Part shown: piece after piece, positions 63,371-64,000 of the stretch
Layout: each line of letters opens with the position of its first letter
Numbering within the stretch: position 1 is the first letter of the stretch
Source: CAZTTG01 sp964615935
GTDB lineage: Bacteria; Planctomycetota; UBA1135; GCA-002686595
Length of the DNA stretch: 64,000 bases
Assembly (NCBI GenBank): GCA_964615935.1
Contig: CAZTTG010000001.1
Coordinates: 62,001-126,000 of the forward strand
Direction: 5' to 3'
Program-made: the position numbers and the translations under genes
Notes under the pieces: model-generated
Database searches by the model: none
Told to the model about the DNA's origin: nothing
What the model saw: only the letters and a program-made list of their open reading frames with translations

Positions 63371-63930
63371 CGGGCTTCCCTCCGCGCTCCGTCGACCGGC
63401 AGGTAGGCGGCCAGCCCCTGGCGCAGGTGCCCCAGTGCCCGCCGCATGCGCGTCTTGGCCGTCCCGACGGGGATCGAGAGGGCCTCGGCGATGGCCTCGA
63501 AGCGGAGGTCGCCGGAGACGCGCATCAGGAACACCTCCTTGTCCGCGTCCGGCAGCGAGCAAATGGCGCTCCGGGCGGCGTCCAGCGCCTCCCGGCTCTC
63601 CATCCGCTCGCCGGGAGCGGGCTCGGTCGATTGGATCTGCATGGGCTCCACCTCGTCCAGGTTCAGGACCTGGCCGCGTCGCCCTCGCCGGCGGCGCAGG
63701 TCCCGGGCCAAGTTCATGGTGATCGCAAAGAGCCAGGCCGCCGGCTCCCGGGGTCGGGCCCCGAGCTTCCGGGCGCGCAGGGCCCGCAGGTAGGCCTCCT
63801 GCAGGATCTCCTGCGCGTCCGCCTCGGGGCCGAGGATCGCCCGTACCGCCCCCGCCAACCCCGCCGCATTGCGGCGCAGCAGCTCAGCGAGCCCGTCGGG
63901 CTCCCCCGGATTCCGTTCGGTCCTGGCCAA
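63367..63930 (-). CDS. ECF-type RNA polymerase sigma factor
   Basis: This 187-residue protein has sigma region 2 (about 28-95: DAQEILQEAYLRALRARKL, AAWLFAITMNLARDLRRRR) and region 4 (about 125-178: LPDADKEVFLMRVSGDLRFE, IPVGTAKTRMRRALGHLR). It directs transcription under extracytoplasmic control. The start is a TTG at 63930; no ATG or GTG gives a better length. The stop overlaps the start of the downstream A2M gene, whose N-terminus looks like its anti-sigma partner. The sequence upstream to 64000 probably holds its promoter, but no motif is certain. Confidence 0.88.
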   Translation of the reverse strand: MARTERNPGEPDGLAELLRRNAAGLAGAVRAILGPEADAQEILQEAYLRALRARKLGARPREPAAWLFAITMNLARDLRRRRGRRGQVLNLDEVEPMQIQSTEPAPGERMESREALDAARSAICSLPDADKEVFLMRVSGDLRFEAIAEALSIPVGTAKTRMRRALGHLRQGLAAYLPVDGARREAR

Positions 63931-64000
63931 GGATCTCGGTCCTGCCCCAGAAGACGCCCCGCAGGGCGGGTGGATTTGACCCGGGGCGGTCTTTTCCTGT

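Noticed and set aside
63931..64000. Autoregulated ECF promoter upstream of the sigma gene
   Set aside because: A GGAAAA-like element is present, but no convincing -10 at the right spacing could be identified.

Overview
This 64 kb window is very GC-rich, densely coded chromosomal DNA. No rRNA, complete tRNA, CRISPR array, transposase or phage gene was seen. The gene content suggests a high-GC member of the Planctomycetota or a similar secretion-rich, sugar-degrading bacterium. Pointers are exported Gfo/Idh/MocA oxidoreductases with twin-arginine signals, ThuA/DUF1080 and DUF6807 proteins, FG-GAP proteins, a GH95 enzyme, an alpha-2-macroglobulin next to an ECF sigma factor, and kinesin-light-chain-type TPR debris. 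The phylum is an inference from families, not from a marker gene.

Layout. 1-2.4 kb: DUF6807 protein and esterase (minus). 2.5-5 kb: Lon-like protease. 5-8.5 kb: an Ntn hydrolase broken by a 14-bp duplication, convergent with an S9 peptidase. 8.6-13.9 kb: one giant protein joining a propeller-like region, a DUF3604 metallo-domain and a GH95 enzyme. 14-17.5 kb: a fadE 3' remnant, an FG-GAP protein and a FadD-type acyl-CoA synthetase. 17.5-23.7 kb: SRPBCC protein, JAMM protease, rhomboid protease, crotonase, HEAT-repeat protein, a TraB-like protein with a pseudopilin-like insertion, and dodecin. 23.75-23.92 kb: five inverted repeats. 24-29.9 kb: a toroid/discoidin exoprotein, membrane protein, VOC protein, IMPACT protein and a frameshifted FG-GAP gene. 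30-37 kb: a 1265-residue membrane protein with a voltage-sensor-like segment, an orphan membrane protein and a UvrD/PcrA helicase. 37-38.3 kb: a TlpA-like redoxin with an in-frame TGA at the first catalytic cysteine, a strong selenoprotein candidate. 38.5-46.7 kb: carbohydrate genes, including a five-gene minus-strand operon (two exported dehydrogenases, ApbE, a haem-motif membrane protein, and ThuA-DUF1080-DUF1080). 46.9-49.7 kb: class IV aminotransferase, P1 peptidase, DUF445 protein. 49.8-50 kb: TPR debris. 50-58.2 kb: VIT/VWA lipoprotein, a SenB-type selenosugar synthase, M1 aminopeptidase, flap-type 5'-3' exonuclease, alpha/beta hydrolase. 58.4-63.9 kb: an alpha-2-macroglobulin with an anti-sigma-like cytosolic N-terminus, translationally coupled to its ECF sigma factor.

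How the parts fit. Much of the content is exported and acts on sugars, peptides or the envelope. The 40-47 kb operon looks like an oxidative 3-keto-glycoside route. The selenoprotein candidate and the SenB-type gene lie about 16 kb apart and both would need selenophosphate, so they support each other. Five decayed or frame-broken genes (an Ntn hydrolase, an FG-GAP gene, and fadE, DUF4336 and TPR remnants) show local gene erosion or, for the two frameshifts, possible assembly errors.
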